From Arthrobacter burdickii (lineage in GTDB: Bacteria > Actinomycetota > Actinomycetes > Actinomycetales > Micrococcaceae), in contig NZ_JAROCG010000001.1 of NCBI RefSeq assembly GCF_030433645.1, positions 558,001-622,000 of the forward strand: a DNA stretch of 64,000 bases. Reading direction: 5' to 3'. The stretch's first letter is position 1. The number at the start of each line of letters is the position of its first letter. A program made the position numbers and the translations under genes. Shown here piece after piece: positions 24,765 through 34,495 of the stretch. Below the pieces are notes generated by a model. That model was not told where the DNA came from. It did no database searches and saw nothing but the letters and a program-made list of their open reading frames with translations.

Positions 24765-27700
24765 ATGGGCTGGAACAATCCGCCGATCCCGTGGTCGGAC
24801 TTCGAACGGAACCTGTCCGGTACCACCCGGCCCGGGGCACCGCCCCCCGGCGCCGACGGCGGGGACAGCCCCGCCTGGTCACGGAAACGCCAGCCCTACA
24901 TCGCTCCCGCGGCCGTTCCGGCCCCCGAGGGGCCCGTGGTGCCGTACGCGGAACTCCACGTCCACTCCAACTTCAGCTTCCTCGACGGTGCATCCAGTCC
25001 CGAGCACCTCGCCGAGGAGGCCCAGCGCCTCGGTCTCACCGGAATGGCGCTCACCGACCACGACGGACTGTACGGAGTGGTCCACTTCGCGGAAGCCGCC
25101 GAAAAGTACCCCGGATTCTCGACGATGTACGGCACCGAGCTCTCCCTCGGTCTGTCCAGACCGCAGAACGGTGAAGCCGACCCGGAAGGCCGGCACCTCC
25201 TCGTCCTCGCCCGGGGATCGGCGGGCTACCACCGCTTGTCCACGGCCATCACCGAAGCCCAGCTCGACGCCGACGCCGAGAAGGGCAAACCCCGCTACGA
25301 CCTCGAGAGCCTCGCCGGGCACGCCCAGGGCCAGTGGATGATCCTCTCGGGCTGCCGGAAGGGGGCGGTGCGCTCGGCACTCGTCGCGGACGGGGCATCC
25401 GCCGCCGAGGCGGAGCTCCGCACGCTCGTCGAGCTGTTCGGCCGGGATTCGGTCGCCGTCGAACTCATCAACCAGGGCAATCCCCTGGACACCGCGCACA
25501 ACGACGCCCTGGCCGCCGTCGCCGCACGCCTCGCGCTGCCGACCGTGGCCACCAACAACGTGCACTACGCGACCCCGAAGCAGCATCGGCTCGCCTCCGC
25601 CCTGGCCGCGGTCCGGGCCCGCAGGAGCCTGGACCAGATGGACGGCTGGCTTCCCGCCGCGGGAGCCGCCCACCTGCGCAGCGGTGCCGAGATGGCGCGG
25701 CGGTTCCGGGACTATCCCGGAGCCGTGGAGCGCACCGTGGACCTCGCCGCCGATCTCTCCTTCACCCTCCGCAGCGTCCGGCCCGGCCTGCCGAACCTCG
25801 ACCTCCCGGAGGGCCACACGCAGATGAGCTACCTCCGCGAGCTCGTCTGGCAGGGGGCGGACAAGCTCTACGGCGGCCGGACCGATGTGCGCGAGCGCAT
25901 CGAACGTGAACTGGAGGTGATCGAGAGCAAGAACTTCCCGGGATACTTCCTGATCGTCCACGACCTCGTGCACTACGCGCGGCGCAACGGGATCCTGTGC
26001 CAGGGACGGGGATCCGCCGCCAACTCGGCGGTCTGCTACCTGCTGGAGATCACCGCCGTGGACTCCATCAAGTACCAGCTCCCCTTCGAGCGGTTCCTCT
26101 CGAGCATGCGCGACGAGGAACCGGACATCGACGTGGACTTCGACTCGGACCGCCGCGAGGAGGTCATCCAGTACGTCTACCGCAAGTACGGGCGCTTCAA
26201 CGCCGCGCAGGTCGCCAACGTCATCACCTACCGGCCCAAGTTCGCGGTCCGCGACATGGCGAAGGCCCTGGGCCACAGCCCGGGCCAGCAGGATGCCTGG
26301 TCGCGGCAGATAGAGCGGTGGGGCGGCCTCGTCTCCAGCAGCGACCACGACATCCCCGACTCCGTGGTCGAACTGGCCCAGGAAGTCCTGAAGTTCCCGC
26401 GGCATCTGGGCATCCACTCGGGCGGCATGGTGCTGACGGACCGTCCCGTCGGGGAAGTATGCCCCATCGAGCATGGGCGGATGGACGGCAGGACAGTCCT
26501 CCAGTGGGACAAGGACGACTGCGCCTGGATGGGGCTGGTGAAGTTCGACCTGCTGGGCCTCGGCATCCTCGCCGCCATCCAGTACAACTTCGACCTCGTG
26601 GAACGGCACTTCGGGGAGAAGTGGGAGCTGCACACCATTCCGAAGGAGGAACAGGGCGTGTACGACATGCTGTGCTTCGCCGACTCGGTGGGGGTCTTCC
26701 AGGTGGAGAGCCGAGCCCAGATGGGCATGCTCCCCCGGCTACAGCCCCGCCAGTTCTACGACCTCGTCATCGAGGTGGCCCTCGTACGGCCCGGCCCCAT
26801 CCAGGGCGGAGCCGTGCACCCCTACATCAAGCGGAAGATGGGCGAGGAGGAGGTCCGGTACCTGCACCCCGACCTGAAGCCGGTCCTCGAACGGACCCTC
26901 GGCGTACCGCTCTTCCAGGAGCAGCTCATGCAGATGGCCATGGTGGTGGGTGGCTGCACCGGTGCGGACGCGGACCTCCTGCGCCGGGCCATGGGATCCA
27001 AGCGGGGCGAGGAGCGGATCGATTCGCTGAAGGCCAAGCTGTACCAGGGGATGGAGGCCAACGGGATCACCGGCGATGTGGCCGACACCATCTACAACAA
27101 GATCCAGGCGTTCGCGAACTTCGGGTTCGCGGAGAGCCACTCGATCAGCTTCGCGCTGCTGGTCTACGTCAGCGCCTGGCTGAGGCTGCACTATCCCGGC
27201 GCGTTCCTCGCAGCCCTGCTGCGCGCCCAGCCCATGGGGTTCTACTCACCGCAGACCCTCGTGGCGGACGCCCGGCGACACGGCGCCGTCGTCCTGCGGC
27301 CCGACATCCTGCACTCCGGGGTCCACGCCGACCTCGAACCGATCGAGGGCTACAACCCTCCCGCCGATCCCCGGGGCCGCACCACCGGGATGGACTGCTG
27401 CATCGAGGACGAGCAGCCCCCGGTGAGCTACTTCGACCAGGACACCCCCTTCGATTCGACACCCCACCGCCGCGACGGCAACTATGCGGTGCGGCTCGGG
27501 CTCGCCAGCGTCGAATCACTCGGGGCAAAGCTCGCGGAGAGGATCGTCGCCGAGCGGGAACGGAACGGACCCTACGAGGACATGCCGGACCTGGCGCGGC
27601 GGACGGGCGTCAATGCCGGGCAGCTCGAGGCGCTGGCGGCGGCGGGCGCCTTCGACTCGATGGGACTGAGCAGGCGGGAAGCGCTGTGGAACGCCGGGCC

Positions 27701-28187
27701 CGCGTCCACCGAGCGTGAGGGCCAGATCAAGGGGACCGCCGTGTACATCCAGCCGCCGTTGATGCCCGAGCTCTCGGACATCGACAAGGTCGGGTCCGAC
27801 CTGTGGTCCACCGGGATCACCCCGGACGACCATCCGGTACGTCACGCCAGGAGCAGGCTGGAACGCCGTGGGGCACTGACGGCGCTGGAACTGAGGACGG
27901 CGGAGTCCGGCCGGCGGGTCGAGGTGGGCGGAGTCGTGACACACCGGCAGAGACCGGCGACCGCCAGCGGCATCACGTTCATGAACCTGGAGGACGAGAC
28001 GGGACTGGTGAACGTCATCTGCTCGGTGGGGGTCTGGCAGCGCTACCGCCGCGTGGCGCGGGAGGCGAGCAGCGTGATCGTGCGGGGAATCCTCGAACGG
28101 TCCTCCGAGGGAATCGTCAACCTCGTGGCGGATCGCATCGAGGTCCTTCATCTGAAGGCCACCACCAGGTCCCGCGACTTCCGCTGA
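24765..28187 (+). CDS. dnaE2: Error-prone DNA polymerase DnaE2
   Basis: An 1140-residue C-family polymerase for damage-induced mutagenesis. A PHP domain starts near residue 60 (YAELHVHSNFSFLDGASSPEHLAEEA, TDHDGLYGVVHF). The palm shows GRGSAANSAVCYLL and the catalytic EPDIDVDFDSDRREEV. A tandem helix-hairpin-helix and an OB fold (VEVGGVVTHRQRPATASGITFMNLED) end the protein, without the tau-binding tail of DnaE1. GGGAGGG precedes the ATG. It lies 70 bases after imuB and completes the imuA-imuB-dnaE2 mutasome operon. Confidence 0.95.
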   Translation: MGWNNPPIPWSDFERNLSGTTRPGAPPPGADGGDSPAWSRKRQPYIAPAAVPAPEGPVVPYAELHVHSNFSFLDGASSPEHLAEEAQRLGLTGMALTDHDGLYGVVHFAEAAEKYPGFSTMYGTELSLGLSRPQNGEADPEGRHLLVLARGSAGYHRLSTAITEAQLDADAEKGKPRYDLESLAGHAQGQWMILSGCRKGAVRSALVADGASAAEAELRTLVELFGRDSVAVELINQGNPLDTAHNDALAAVAARLALPTVATNNVHYATPKQHRLASALAAVRARRSLDQMDGWLPAAGAAHLRSGAEMARRFRDYPGAVERTVDLAADLSFTLRSVRPGLPNLDLPEGHTQMSYLRELVWQGADKLYGGRTDVRERIERELEVIESKNFPGYFLIVHDLVHYARRNGILCQGRGSAANSAVCYLLEITAVDSIKYQLPFERFLSSMRDEEPDIDVDFDSDRREEVIQYVYRKYGRFNAAQVANVITYRPKFAVRDMAKALGHSPGQQDAWSRQIERWGGLVSSSDHDIPDSVVELAQEVLKFPRHLGIHSGGMVLTDRPVGEVCPIEHGRMDGRTVLQWDKDDCAWMGLVKFDLLGLGILAAIQYNFDLVERHFGEKWELHTIPKEEQGVYDMLCFADSVGVFQVESRAQMGMLPRLQPRQFYDLVIEVALVRPGPIQGGAVHPYIKRKMGEEEVRYLHPDLKPVLERTLGVPLFQEQLMQMAMVVGGCTGADADLLRRAMGSKRGEERIDSLKAKLYQGMEANGITGDVADTIYNKIQAFANFGFAESHSISFALLVYVSAWLRLHYPGAFLAALLRAQPMGFYSPQTLVADARRHGAVVLRPDILHSGVHADLEPIEGYNPPADPRGRTTGMDCCIEDEQPPVSYFDQDTPFDSTPHRRDGNYAVRLGLASVESLGAKLAERIVAERERNGPYEDMPDLARRTGVNAGQLEALAAAGAFDSMGLSRREALWNAGPASTEREGQIKGTAVYIQPPLMPELSDIDKVGSDLWSTGITPDDHPVRHARSRLERRGALTALELRTAESGRRVEVGGVVTHRQRPATASGITFMNLEDETGLVNVICSVGVWQRYRRVAREASSVIVRGILERSSEGIVNLVADRIEVLHLKATTRSRDFR

Positions 28188-28222
28188 CGTGCCCGGCCGG
28201 CGAGGCGCGGAACCGGAGCGCG

Positions 28223-28243
28223 GCCCGGTCCAGGCCGGGTTTT
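28223..28243 (+). terminator. Possible dnaE2 terminator
   Basis: CCCGG, six bases, CCGGG then TTTT, 36 bases after the dnaE2 stop; the stem is short. Confidence 0.5.
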
Positions 28244-28260
28244 CCGGCGGAACCGGGCAT

Positions 28261-28299
28261 ACGACGAAGGGCCCCCGCTCGGCGGAGGCCCTTCGTCGT
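28261..28299 (-). terminator. Hairpin terminator after tRNA-Leu (may serve dnaE2 as well)
   Basis: Thirteen-base perfect arms ACGACGAAGGGCC and complement around a 13-base loop, 10 bases beyond the 3' end of the minus-strand tRNA. Confidence 0.75.
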
Positions 28300-28308
28300 C
28301 GTGCACTG

Positions 28309-28391
28309 TGCGCGAGGGGGGATTTGAACCCCCACACCCTTTCGGATACTGGCACCTGAAGCCAGCGCGTCTGCCGTTCCGCCACTCGCGC
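28309..28391 (-). tRNA. tRNA-Leu (anticodon CAG)
   Basis: An 83-nt class II tRNA with a long variable arm (GTATCCGAAAGGGTG region). Acceptor GCGCGAG pairs with CTCGCGC plus A; anticodon stem CTGGC/GCCAG holds loop TTCAGGT, reading CAG. T loop TTCAAAT. It sits beside fhaA as in other actinobacterial origin regions. Confidence 0.95.
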
Positions 28392-28707
28392 ATTTCAAGA
28401 TTCCAACTCCGTGCGCCAGGCGCAGGTGTTGTGAACAGCAGAAACAAGCATAGCGGAGCATCACCGCAATTACCTAAACGCGGGATCCGACGGTCCGACG
28501 GCGCTCGGGGACACGGTGCAGCCACCGGCGATCGTTAGGACAAAGTAATCCTCGGAATGTCCCCTTGGAGCTCATTTCCAGAGGCTCCCAGTAGTATCGG
28601 AGGGAACATGCCCGGCCGGACATCGCCGTCTCCAGGACCGGGAGAAGCCCTGCAGCATCCTGCTGGCGGGGCCCGAAACCACAGTGGGACAGGGGAGGAG
28701 GCGGACG
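28392..28707. other. Non-coding leader between tRNA-Leu and fhaA
   Basis: About 316 bases without a convincing gene. It must carry the promoters of the divergent tRNA-Leu and of the fhaA-pknB operon. TAGTAT near 28591-28596 is a plausible -10, but I see no well-spaced -35. Frames open here lack ribosome sites. Confidence 0.5.
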
Positions 28708-29445
28708 ATGGGCATTCTCGACAACGTGGAGCGCGGACTCGAAAAGCTGGTCCGGAGCGCCTTCACCACGGGCTCGCGCTCACAGGTGCAGCCCCTCGAG
28801 ATCGCCACTGCCCTCCGCAAGGAGTTGGACAACCGCTCGCTCGTCCTCTCGCAGGGCCGGACGCTCGCACCCAATGTCTTCACGGCCCGCCTCTCCGATT
28901 CCGACTTCGAGCTCGCCCAGCAATGGGGATCCGCCCTGGCCGAGGAGCTCTGCGACGTGGTCATCGCCCACGTCAACAGCCAGCAGTACAGCCTGCAGGG
29001 ACCCGTGCGCGTGTCGTTCGAACACGATCCCGAGCTGAAGGCGGGTGTGTTCGAGATCGATTCGTCGATCGAGAAGCAGGCTGCTACGCGCCGCCCTGCC
29101 GGCCCGGCAGCGCCCGCAGCACCGCGCAGCCAGCCCACGCGCTACCAGCCGGTCCTCGAGATCGACGGCCGGCGCTATTCGATCCATTCCGGATCCATCA
29201 TCCTCGGCCGCTCGTCCGAGGCGGACATCCCCGTCGACGACACCGGGGTCTCGCGGCGGCATCTCGAGATCCGCATGGAGGACGGCAGGATCTACGCCGT
29301 CGACCTCGGGTCGACCAACGGCAGTTTCGTGAACGGGCAGCGCGTCCACGGGCAGGCCGAGCTGACGGACGGCTCCATGATCACCATGGGGCGCTCACGC
29401 CTGACCTTCCGCATGGTGCCCACGCAGGACGGGGGCCAGCGATGA
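28708..29445 (+). CDS. fhaA: FhaA: DUF3662 and FHA domain protein
   Basis: A 245-residue phosphothreonine reader. Residues 1-110 are the DUF3662 domain (MGILDNVERGLEKLVRSAF, PLEIATALRKELDNRS, PNVFTARLSDSDFE), a short Ala/Pro linker follows, and residues 150-240 are an FHA domain with SIILGRSSEADIPVDDTGVSRRHLEI and LGSTNGSFVNGQRV (phosphopeptide-binding Arg, Ser-Arg-Arg-His and Asn). In mycobacteria FhaA binds phosphorylated MviN to control peptidoglycan precursor export. AGGAGG precedes the ATG. First gene of the kinase/cell-wall operon; the stop overlaps fhaB. Confidence 0.95.
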   Translation: MGILDNVERGLEKLVRSAFTTGSRSQVQPLEIATALRKELDNRSLVLSQGRTLAPNVFTARLSDSDFELAQQWGSALAEELCDVVIAHVNSQQYSLQGPVRVSFEHDPELKAGVFEIDSSIEKQAATRRPAGPAAPAAPRSQPTRYQPVLEIDGRRYSIHSGSIILGRSSEADIPVDDTGVSRRHLEIRMEDGRIYAVDLGSTNGSFVNGQRVHGQAELTDGSMITMGRSRLTFRMVPTQDGGQR

Positions 29446-29924
29446 GTGAGGCCGGAGAACTGACGGTCACGATCCTGCGCTTCGGCTTCCTGATCCTGCT
29501 GTGGATCCTCGTGCTCAGCACCGTCGGGGCCCTGCGCCGCGACCTCCTGGTGGGCACCCGTACCAAGGCCGGTACGGCCCGGAACCCGCGGAACACACCC
29601 GATGTCCACGAAGAGCCCGCACCGGTCCGGGCGACCGCCCGCCGGCTGGTGGTCACGGAGGGCCCCCTGTCCGGGACCTCACTCGACCTCGCGGCGAGCC
29701 CGGTGCTCCTCGGTCGCGCCCAGGAGGCCACCCTCGTGCTCGAGGACGACTACGCGTCCGGCCGCCACGCACGCCTGTTCCCGCAGGGCAGCCGCTGGTT
29801 CATCGAGGACCTGGGCTCGACGAACGGGACCTACCTCGGCGGTACCCAGCTCACGCGTGCCCTGCCCGTCGAACCGGGCGTCCCCATCCGGATCGGTAAG
29901 ACGGTCATCGAATTGAGGCCGTAG
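29442..29924 (+). CDS. fhaB: FhaB: membrane-anchored FHA domain protein
   Basis: A 160-residue protein with one N-terminal membrane helix (VTILRFGFLILLWILVLSTVGAL, residues about 8-30), a basic juxtamembrane stretch and an FHA domain (VLLGRAQEATLVLEDDYASGRHARLF, LGSTNGTYLGG). FHA residues for phosphothreonine binding are intact. The start overlaps the fhaA stop (ATGA), and pstP starts two bases after its stop. In relatives it is a substrate and partner of PknA/PknB in septal growth. Confidence 0.95.
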   Translation: MSEAGELTVTILRFGFLILLWILVLSTVGALRRDLLVGTRTKAGTARNPRNTPDVHEEPAPVRATARRLVVTEGPLSGTSLDLAASPVLLGRAQEATLVLEDDYASGRHARLFPQGSRWFIEDLGSTNGTYLGGTQLTRALPVEPGVPIRIGKTVIELRP

Positions 29925-29926
29925 GC

Positions 29927-31639
29927 GTGCGGCTTGTCCTGAGGTTCGCTGCCCGCTCCGACGTGGGCATGGTGCGGGCGAAGAATGACGACTCCGCCTA
30001 CGTGGGCCGGTACCTCGCCGTCGTCGCCGACGGCATGGGCGGCCACGCGGGCGGCAACGTCGCCTCCGCCTCCACCGTCCTGGACCTGGTCCATCTCGAT
30101 CACAACGGGCACGGCGGCCATGCTGCGACGCACCTGGCCGACGAGATCCAGACCGCGAACTCCCTGCTCTCCGAACTCGTCGGGACGAACCCCCAGCTGG
30201 CGGGCATGGGCACCACGGTGACGGCCCTCCTGCTGGAGGACTCGACGCTGCAGCTCGCGCACATCGGTGATTCGCGCGCCTACCGGCTGAAGGACGGCGT
30301 CTTCGAGCAGATCACCACGGACCACACCTTCGTGCAGCGCCTCATCGACGAGGGCCGGCTCACTCCCGAGGAAGCGGAGGTCCACCCGCACAAGAACGTG
30401 CTGATGCGTGTGCTCGGCGACGTCGATGCGAGCCCGGAACTGGACCTCGACCACTTCGACGCCGAGCCCGGTGAGCGCTGGCTGCTGTGCTCGGACGGCC
30501 TCAACGCGGTCCTGAACGAGCGCGTGGTCGAGCAGGTCATGCGCGAGACGAAGGACATCCGCGCGTGCGTCGACACGCTCGTCGACCTGACCCTCGCCGG
30601 GGGCTCTCCGGACAACATCACCATCGCCGTCGTCGAGGTTGTGGAAGCGGACGACGACGACGCACCCCCGCCGTCCATCCCCCCTGCCCGGCAGGCAGCG
30701 GGCGAACGCGACATGCCGGGCGCGAACGGAGCGGACCCCGCCTCGCACCAGGTCGATGACAACGGGGACCTGCCCGGCACCGCCATCCGCGCCGACGTCA
30801 TCCGCGAGGACCTGCTGACGAGGCCCCACATGCTGGTGGGGTCCGCGGCGCTGGCGACCGAGACGGGCCAGATCCCCATCGTGACGCAGCGGTCCACCGA
30901 GCGGCGCGCGGCGATGATGCTGACCCACAAGGCCGACACCCAGCCGGCGGACCCCGACGCCGGGGACGGGAGGCCGACGCGCAGGCGGCGCTGGCTCGTG
31001 CCCGCTTTCCTGTCACTCATGGGCCTGATCCTGATTGCCGTCCTGGGCCTTGGGTACACCTGGACGCAGACGCGCTACTACGTCGCCGAAGCGGACCACC
31101 GCGTGGCGATCTACACGGGCGTGCCCCAGAAGGTCGGGCCCATCAGCCTGAGCGAGCTGTACGAGACCACGGACATCCCCGTGTCGAACCTGCCCGAGTA
31201 CCAGCGCTCCCAGCTCGTGGACACCCTTCCCGCCGCCAGCCTCGACGAGGCCCAGCGCATCGTGGGAAACCTTCGCAGCGAACTGCGGGCGGTCTCCTGC
31301 GACCCCGGAACGCCGGCGATCGCCTCGCCGAGCCCCTCCACCGGCAGCACTCCCAGCCCCACGTCCAGCAGCACGCCGCGCCCCAGCAGTTCCGCATCCC
31401 CCTCGCCCCGGACCTCGGCCGCGGCGGGCGTGCCCTCCGCAAGCGCGAGCGCCTCACCGCGTCCCCGCACGACAGCGGGTCCGAGTGCTTCCGCCACACC
31501 GGGTGCATCCGCAACGTCCAGTGCCTCGTCCAGTGCCTCGTCCAGTGCCTCGTCCAGCGCCTCGTCCAGCGCGGATCCGAGCCCCGCCCCCAGTCCTTCG
31601 TCCCCTGCCACCGACTGTGGAGGTGCAGCCAATGAGTGA
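29927..31639 (+). CDS. pstP: PP2C-type Ser/Thr phosphatase PstP
   Basis: A 570-residue membrane phosphatase that reverses PknA/PknB phosphorylation. The PP2C domain (residues 5-240) has RSDVGMVRAKNDDSA, VADGMGGHAGGN, GTTVTALLL, IGDSRAYRL, DHTFVQRLIDEG, CSDGLN and GGSPDNITI, so all metal ligands are present. A linker leads to one membrane helix near residue 365 (LSLMGLILIAVLGLGYTW) and an external domain. The last 110 residues are Ser/Pro/Ala-rich low complexity, including SASS units from a 12-base DNA repeat. GTG start. It overlaps rodA by 8 bases. Confidence 0.95.
   Translation: MRLVLRFAARSDVGMVRAKNDDSAYVGRYLAVVADGMGGHAGGNVASASTVLDLVHLDHNGHGGHAATHLADEIQTANSLLSELVGTNPQLAGMGTTVTALLLEDSTLQLAHIGDSRAYRLKDGVFEQITTDHTFVQRLIDEGRLTPEEAEVHPHKNVLMRVLGDVDASPELDLDHFDAEPGERWLLCSDGLNAVLNERVVEQVMRETKDIRACVDTLVDLTLAGGSPDNITIAVVEVVEADDDDAPPPSIPPARQAAGERDMPGANGADPASHQVDDNGDLPGTAIRADVIREDLLTRPHMLVGSAALATETGQIPIVTQRSTERRAAMMLTHKADTQPADPDAGDGRPTRRRRWLVPAFLSLMGLILIAVLGLGYTWTQTRYYVAEADHRVAIYTGVPQKVGPISLSELYETTDIPVSNLPEYQRSQLVDTLPAASLDEAQRIVGNLRSELRAVSCDPGTPAIASPSPSTGSTPSPTSSSTPRPSSSASPSPRTSAAAGVPSASASASPRPRTTAGPSASATPGASATSSASSSASSSASSSASSSADPSPAPSPSSPATDCGGAANE
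31516..31575. repeat. 12-base tandem repeats inside pstP
   Basis: Five near-identical units GTCCAGTGCCTC / GTCCAGCGCCTC in frame, giving the repeated Ser-Ala-Ser-Ser tail of PstP. Copy number is likely to vary between strains. Confidence 0.9.
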
Positions 31640-33056
31640 TGTCCTGACGGTCCCCCGGTCGCGGCGCAACATCGAGTTCGTCCTGCTGCTGCTCGCCCTC
31701 GCCGTGGCGATCAGCGCCAACTACCTGGCGGGCGTCGGCCGGGAGGAGCCCTTCGCCGACCACTTCTGGTTCCAGGCGATCACGCTCGGAGGGATGGGGC
31801 TCCTCATCCACATCATCCTGCGCTTCCGGGCAAAATATGCCGATCCAGTGATACTTCCCATCGTCGTCGCACTGAACGGGATCGGCCTGGCGATGATCCA
31901 CCGCCTCGACCTGTCGGCCATCCTGATCAATCCGGACTATCCACCGGTAGCACCACAGCAGGTCACGTGGACGGCCGTGGCGGTCGGCGCGGCGGCGGTC
32001 CTCCTGATCGTCCTGCGCGACCACCGGATCCTCCTCCGCTTCACCTACATCTCGCTGATCGTCAGCGCCATCCTGCTCCTGCTTCCCCTCACGCCGCTCG
32101 GTCTCGAGATCAACGGAGCGCGCATCTGGATCTCCGTGGGCATCGGCACCTTCCAACCGGGAGAGATCGCGAAGATCACCCTCGCTATATTCTTTGCGGG
32201 GTATCTGTCGACGAACCGCGACCTCATCCTGCTGGCGGGCAAGAAGATCGGCCCGCTGCAGCTGCCCCGCTTCCGGGACCTGGCACCGATGGCCGCTGCC
32301 TGGCTGGTCAGCATCGGTGTCCTGATCTTCCAGCGCGACCTCGGGTCGTCGATCCTCTTCTTCGGCCTCTTCATGGTGATGATCTACGTGGCGACGAGCC
32401 GGGTCAGCTGGGTGCTGATCGGCCTGGCGATGATCGGTGTCGGCGTCTTCGTCGCCCTGGAACTGTTCAGCCATGTGGCACTGCGCTTCGACTCCTGGAT
32501 CAACGCCTTCGCACCCGAGGTATACAACAGGGCACCCGGCGGCAGCGCGCAGGTGGTGCAGGGCCTGTTCGGCCTGGCCAATGGCGGCCTCGTGGGAACG
32601 GGACTGGGCGAGGGCCGGCCCGACCTCGTGACCTATGCCAACAGCGACATGATCATCGCGGCGCTCGGCGAGGAACTGGGACTGATCGGCGTCGTCGCCA
32701 TCGTGATGCTCTATGTGATCCTCGTGTCCCGGGGCATCCGGGCCGCACTGGGGACCAAGGACGGCTTCGGCAAGCTCCTCGCCTGCGGCCTCTCCTTCAC
32801 CATCGCACTGCAGTGCTTCGTGGTGATCGGGGGCATCACGCGCCTGATCCCCCTCACGGGACTGACCACGCCGTTCATGTCCGCCGGTGGATCCTCGCTG
32901 CTGGCAAACTGGCTCATTGTGGCCCTGATCCTGCTCATCTCGGAGACGGCGCGTCGACCAGCGCCGACGGCCCCGATGAAGGACTCGTTCCCCGAAGCGC
33001 TCGGCATGAACGGGAAACCCGTGAAGAAGAGGACCGCGAAGGAGGCAACCCGATGA
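31632..33056 (+). CDS. rodA: SEDS-family peptidoglycan glycosyltransferase RodA/FtsW
   Basis: A 474-residue polytopic SEDS protein that polymerises lipid II. Signatures are GARIWISVGIGTFQPGEIAKI, FQRDLGSSILFFGLFMVMIYVAT (with the catalytic-type Asp after QR), GLFGLANGGLVGTGLGEGRP and TPFMSAGGSSLLANW. The C-terminus is a short cytoplasmic basic tail. It starts 8 bases before the pstP stop and its own stop overlaps pbpA (ATGA). It pairs with the PBP encoded next for elongation or polar growth. Confidence 0.93.
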   Translation: MSDVLTVPRSRRNIEFVLLLLALAVAISANYLAGVGREEPFADHFWFQAITLGGMGLLIHIILRFRAKYADPVILPIVVALNGIGLAMIHRLDLSAILINPDYPPVAPQQVTWTAVAVGAAAVLLIVLRDHRILLRFTYISLIVSAILLLLPLTPLGLEINGARIWISVGIGTFQPGEIAKITLAIFFAGYLSTNRDLILLAGKKIGPLQLPRFRDLAPMAAAWLVSIGVLIFQRDLGSSILFFGLFMVMIYVATSRVSWVLIGLAMIGVGVFVALELFSHVALRFDSWINAFAPEVYNRAPGGSAQVVQGLFGLANGGLVGTGLGEGRPDLVTYANSDMIIAALGEELGLIGVVAIVMLYVILVSRGIRAALGTKDGFGKLLACGLSFTIALQCFVVIGGITRLIPLTGLTTPFMSAGGSSLLANWLIVALILLISETARRPAPTAPMKDSFPEALGMNGKPVKKRTAKEATR

Positions 33057-34495
33057 ACCAGGCCATCCGCAGCGCGTGGGTCGTCGCCATCGGCATGTTC
33101 GCCCTCGTCCTCGGCTCCCTCACCTACGTGCAGTTTTTCCAGGCACAGGAACTGAATGCAAACCCCTGGAACAGCCGGCAGTTGTTCCAGGACTTCGGCC
33201 GGCAGCGCGGGGCGATCCTCGTGGACGGCCGGGCCATCGCGGAGTCCGTGCCGTCGCAGGACCAGTTCAACTACCAGCGCGTGTACAACGAACCCGAACT
33301 GTACGCACACCTGACGGGGTACTACTCCCTGTCGCTGGGATCGACCCAGCTCGAGGACAGGGAATCGGACATCCTCTCCGGCACCAGCAGCTCGCTGTTC
33401 TACGACCGGGTCGTCGGACTCTTCTCGGGCGTCGACTCGCAGGGCGCGTCCGTGGAACTGACGATCGATCCCGAGATCCAGCAGCTCGCCTCGGACCTCA
33501 TCCCCGACGATCAGCGGGGTTCGATCGTGGTCATGGAGCCCTCCACGGGCAACATCCTCGCGATGGTCTCGAAGCCGACCTACGATCCCAACCTCCTGTC
33601 CGGGCACGACACGGGCGTCATCGAGGAGAACGTCGCCGCACTCTCCGAACAGCCGGGACTCTCCATCTACTCGAATCCCGCAACCGAGTCCCTGGTGGCT
33701 CCGGGCTCCGTCTTCAAGCTCATCGACGCGGCGGCCGCCCTCGAATCGGGCAAATACGACGCCGACTCCGTGATCCCGAACCCGCCGGCGCTCGAATTCC
33801 CCGGCATCGAGTACTCCCTGCCGAACTACGTCACGGGAGGCTGCATCAGCAGGACGGAGGCGGACCTGGAGTTCGCGCTCGAGCAGTCCTGCAACACGCC
33901 CTTCGCGCAGATCGCCCTTGATCTCGGTGAGGAAGCCATTCAGGAGCAGGCAGCGAAATTCGGGTTCGGCGAGGAGCTGTCCATCCCGACGCGGGTCATC
34001 GCCAGCTCCTTCCCGTCGGACCTGACCGACCCCGAGCTCGCGCAGTCCGCGGTCGGGCAGTTCGACACGCGCGTGACGCCGCTCCAGATGGCCATGGTGA
34101 CCTCGGCCATCGCCAACGACGGGCAGCAGATGAAACCCCAGCTCGTGAAGTCGATCCGGGCGGCCGACCTCCAGCTGATCGAGTCTCCGCAGCCCGAGGT
34201 GCTGCGCGAGTCGGTCAGCCCGGAGACGGCGAACCAGCTCACCGACTGGATGGTCAACGTGGTGGACAACGGTACGGCGACCGGCGCCCAGGTGCCGGGT
34301 GTCGAGGTCGCCGGCAAGACAGGAACCGCCGAGGTCTCCGAGACCGGTGACAATGCCTGGTTCACAGGTTTCGCACCCGCCGACGATCCGCAGGTAGCAA
34401 TCTCCATCGTGATGGAGAACGTGGACATCCCCACTGGTCAGCAATTGACCTCACCCAGTGCCAAGCGACTTATAGAGGCGGTGTTGAACAGATGA
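33053..34495 (+). CDS. pbpA: Class B penicillin-binding protein PbpA
   Basis: A 480-residue transpeptidase. One N-terminal membrane helix (residues 8-28), a pedestal domain, then the penicillin-binding domain with S219-V-F-K222, S279-C-N281 and K422-T-G424; the active site is complete. GAAGGAGG precedes the ATG. The product should cross-link the strands made by RodA. The stop overlaps pknA, tying synthesis of the enzyme to that of the kinases. Confidence 0.95.
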   Translation: MNQAIRSAWVVAIGMFALVLGSLTYVQFFQAQELNANPWNSRQLFQDFGRQRGAILVDGRAIAESVPSQDQFNYQRVYNEPELYAHLTGYYSLSLGSTQLEDRESDILSGTSSSLFYDRVVGLFSGVDSQGASVELTIDPEIQQLASDLIPDDQRGSIVVMEPSTGNILAMVSKPTYDPNLLSGHDTGVIEENVAALSEQPGLSIYSNPATESLVAPGSVFKLIDAAAALESGKYDADSVIPNPPALEFPGIEYSLPNYVTGGCISRTEADLEFALEQSCNTPFAQIALDLGEEAIQEQAAKFGFGEELSIPTRVIASSFPSDLTDPELAQSAVGQFDTRVTPLQMAMVTSAIANDGQQMKPQLVKSIRAADLQLIESPQPEVLRESVSPETANQLTDWMVNVVDNGTATGAQVPGVEVAGKTGTAEVSETGDNAWFTGFAPADDPQVAISIVMENVDIPTGQQLTSPSAKRLIEAVLNR

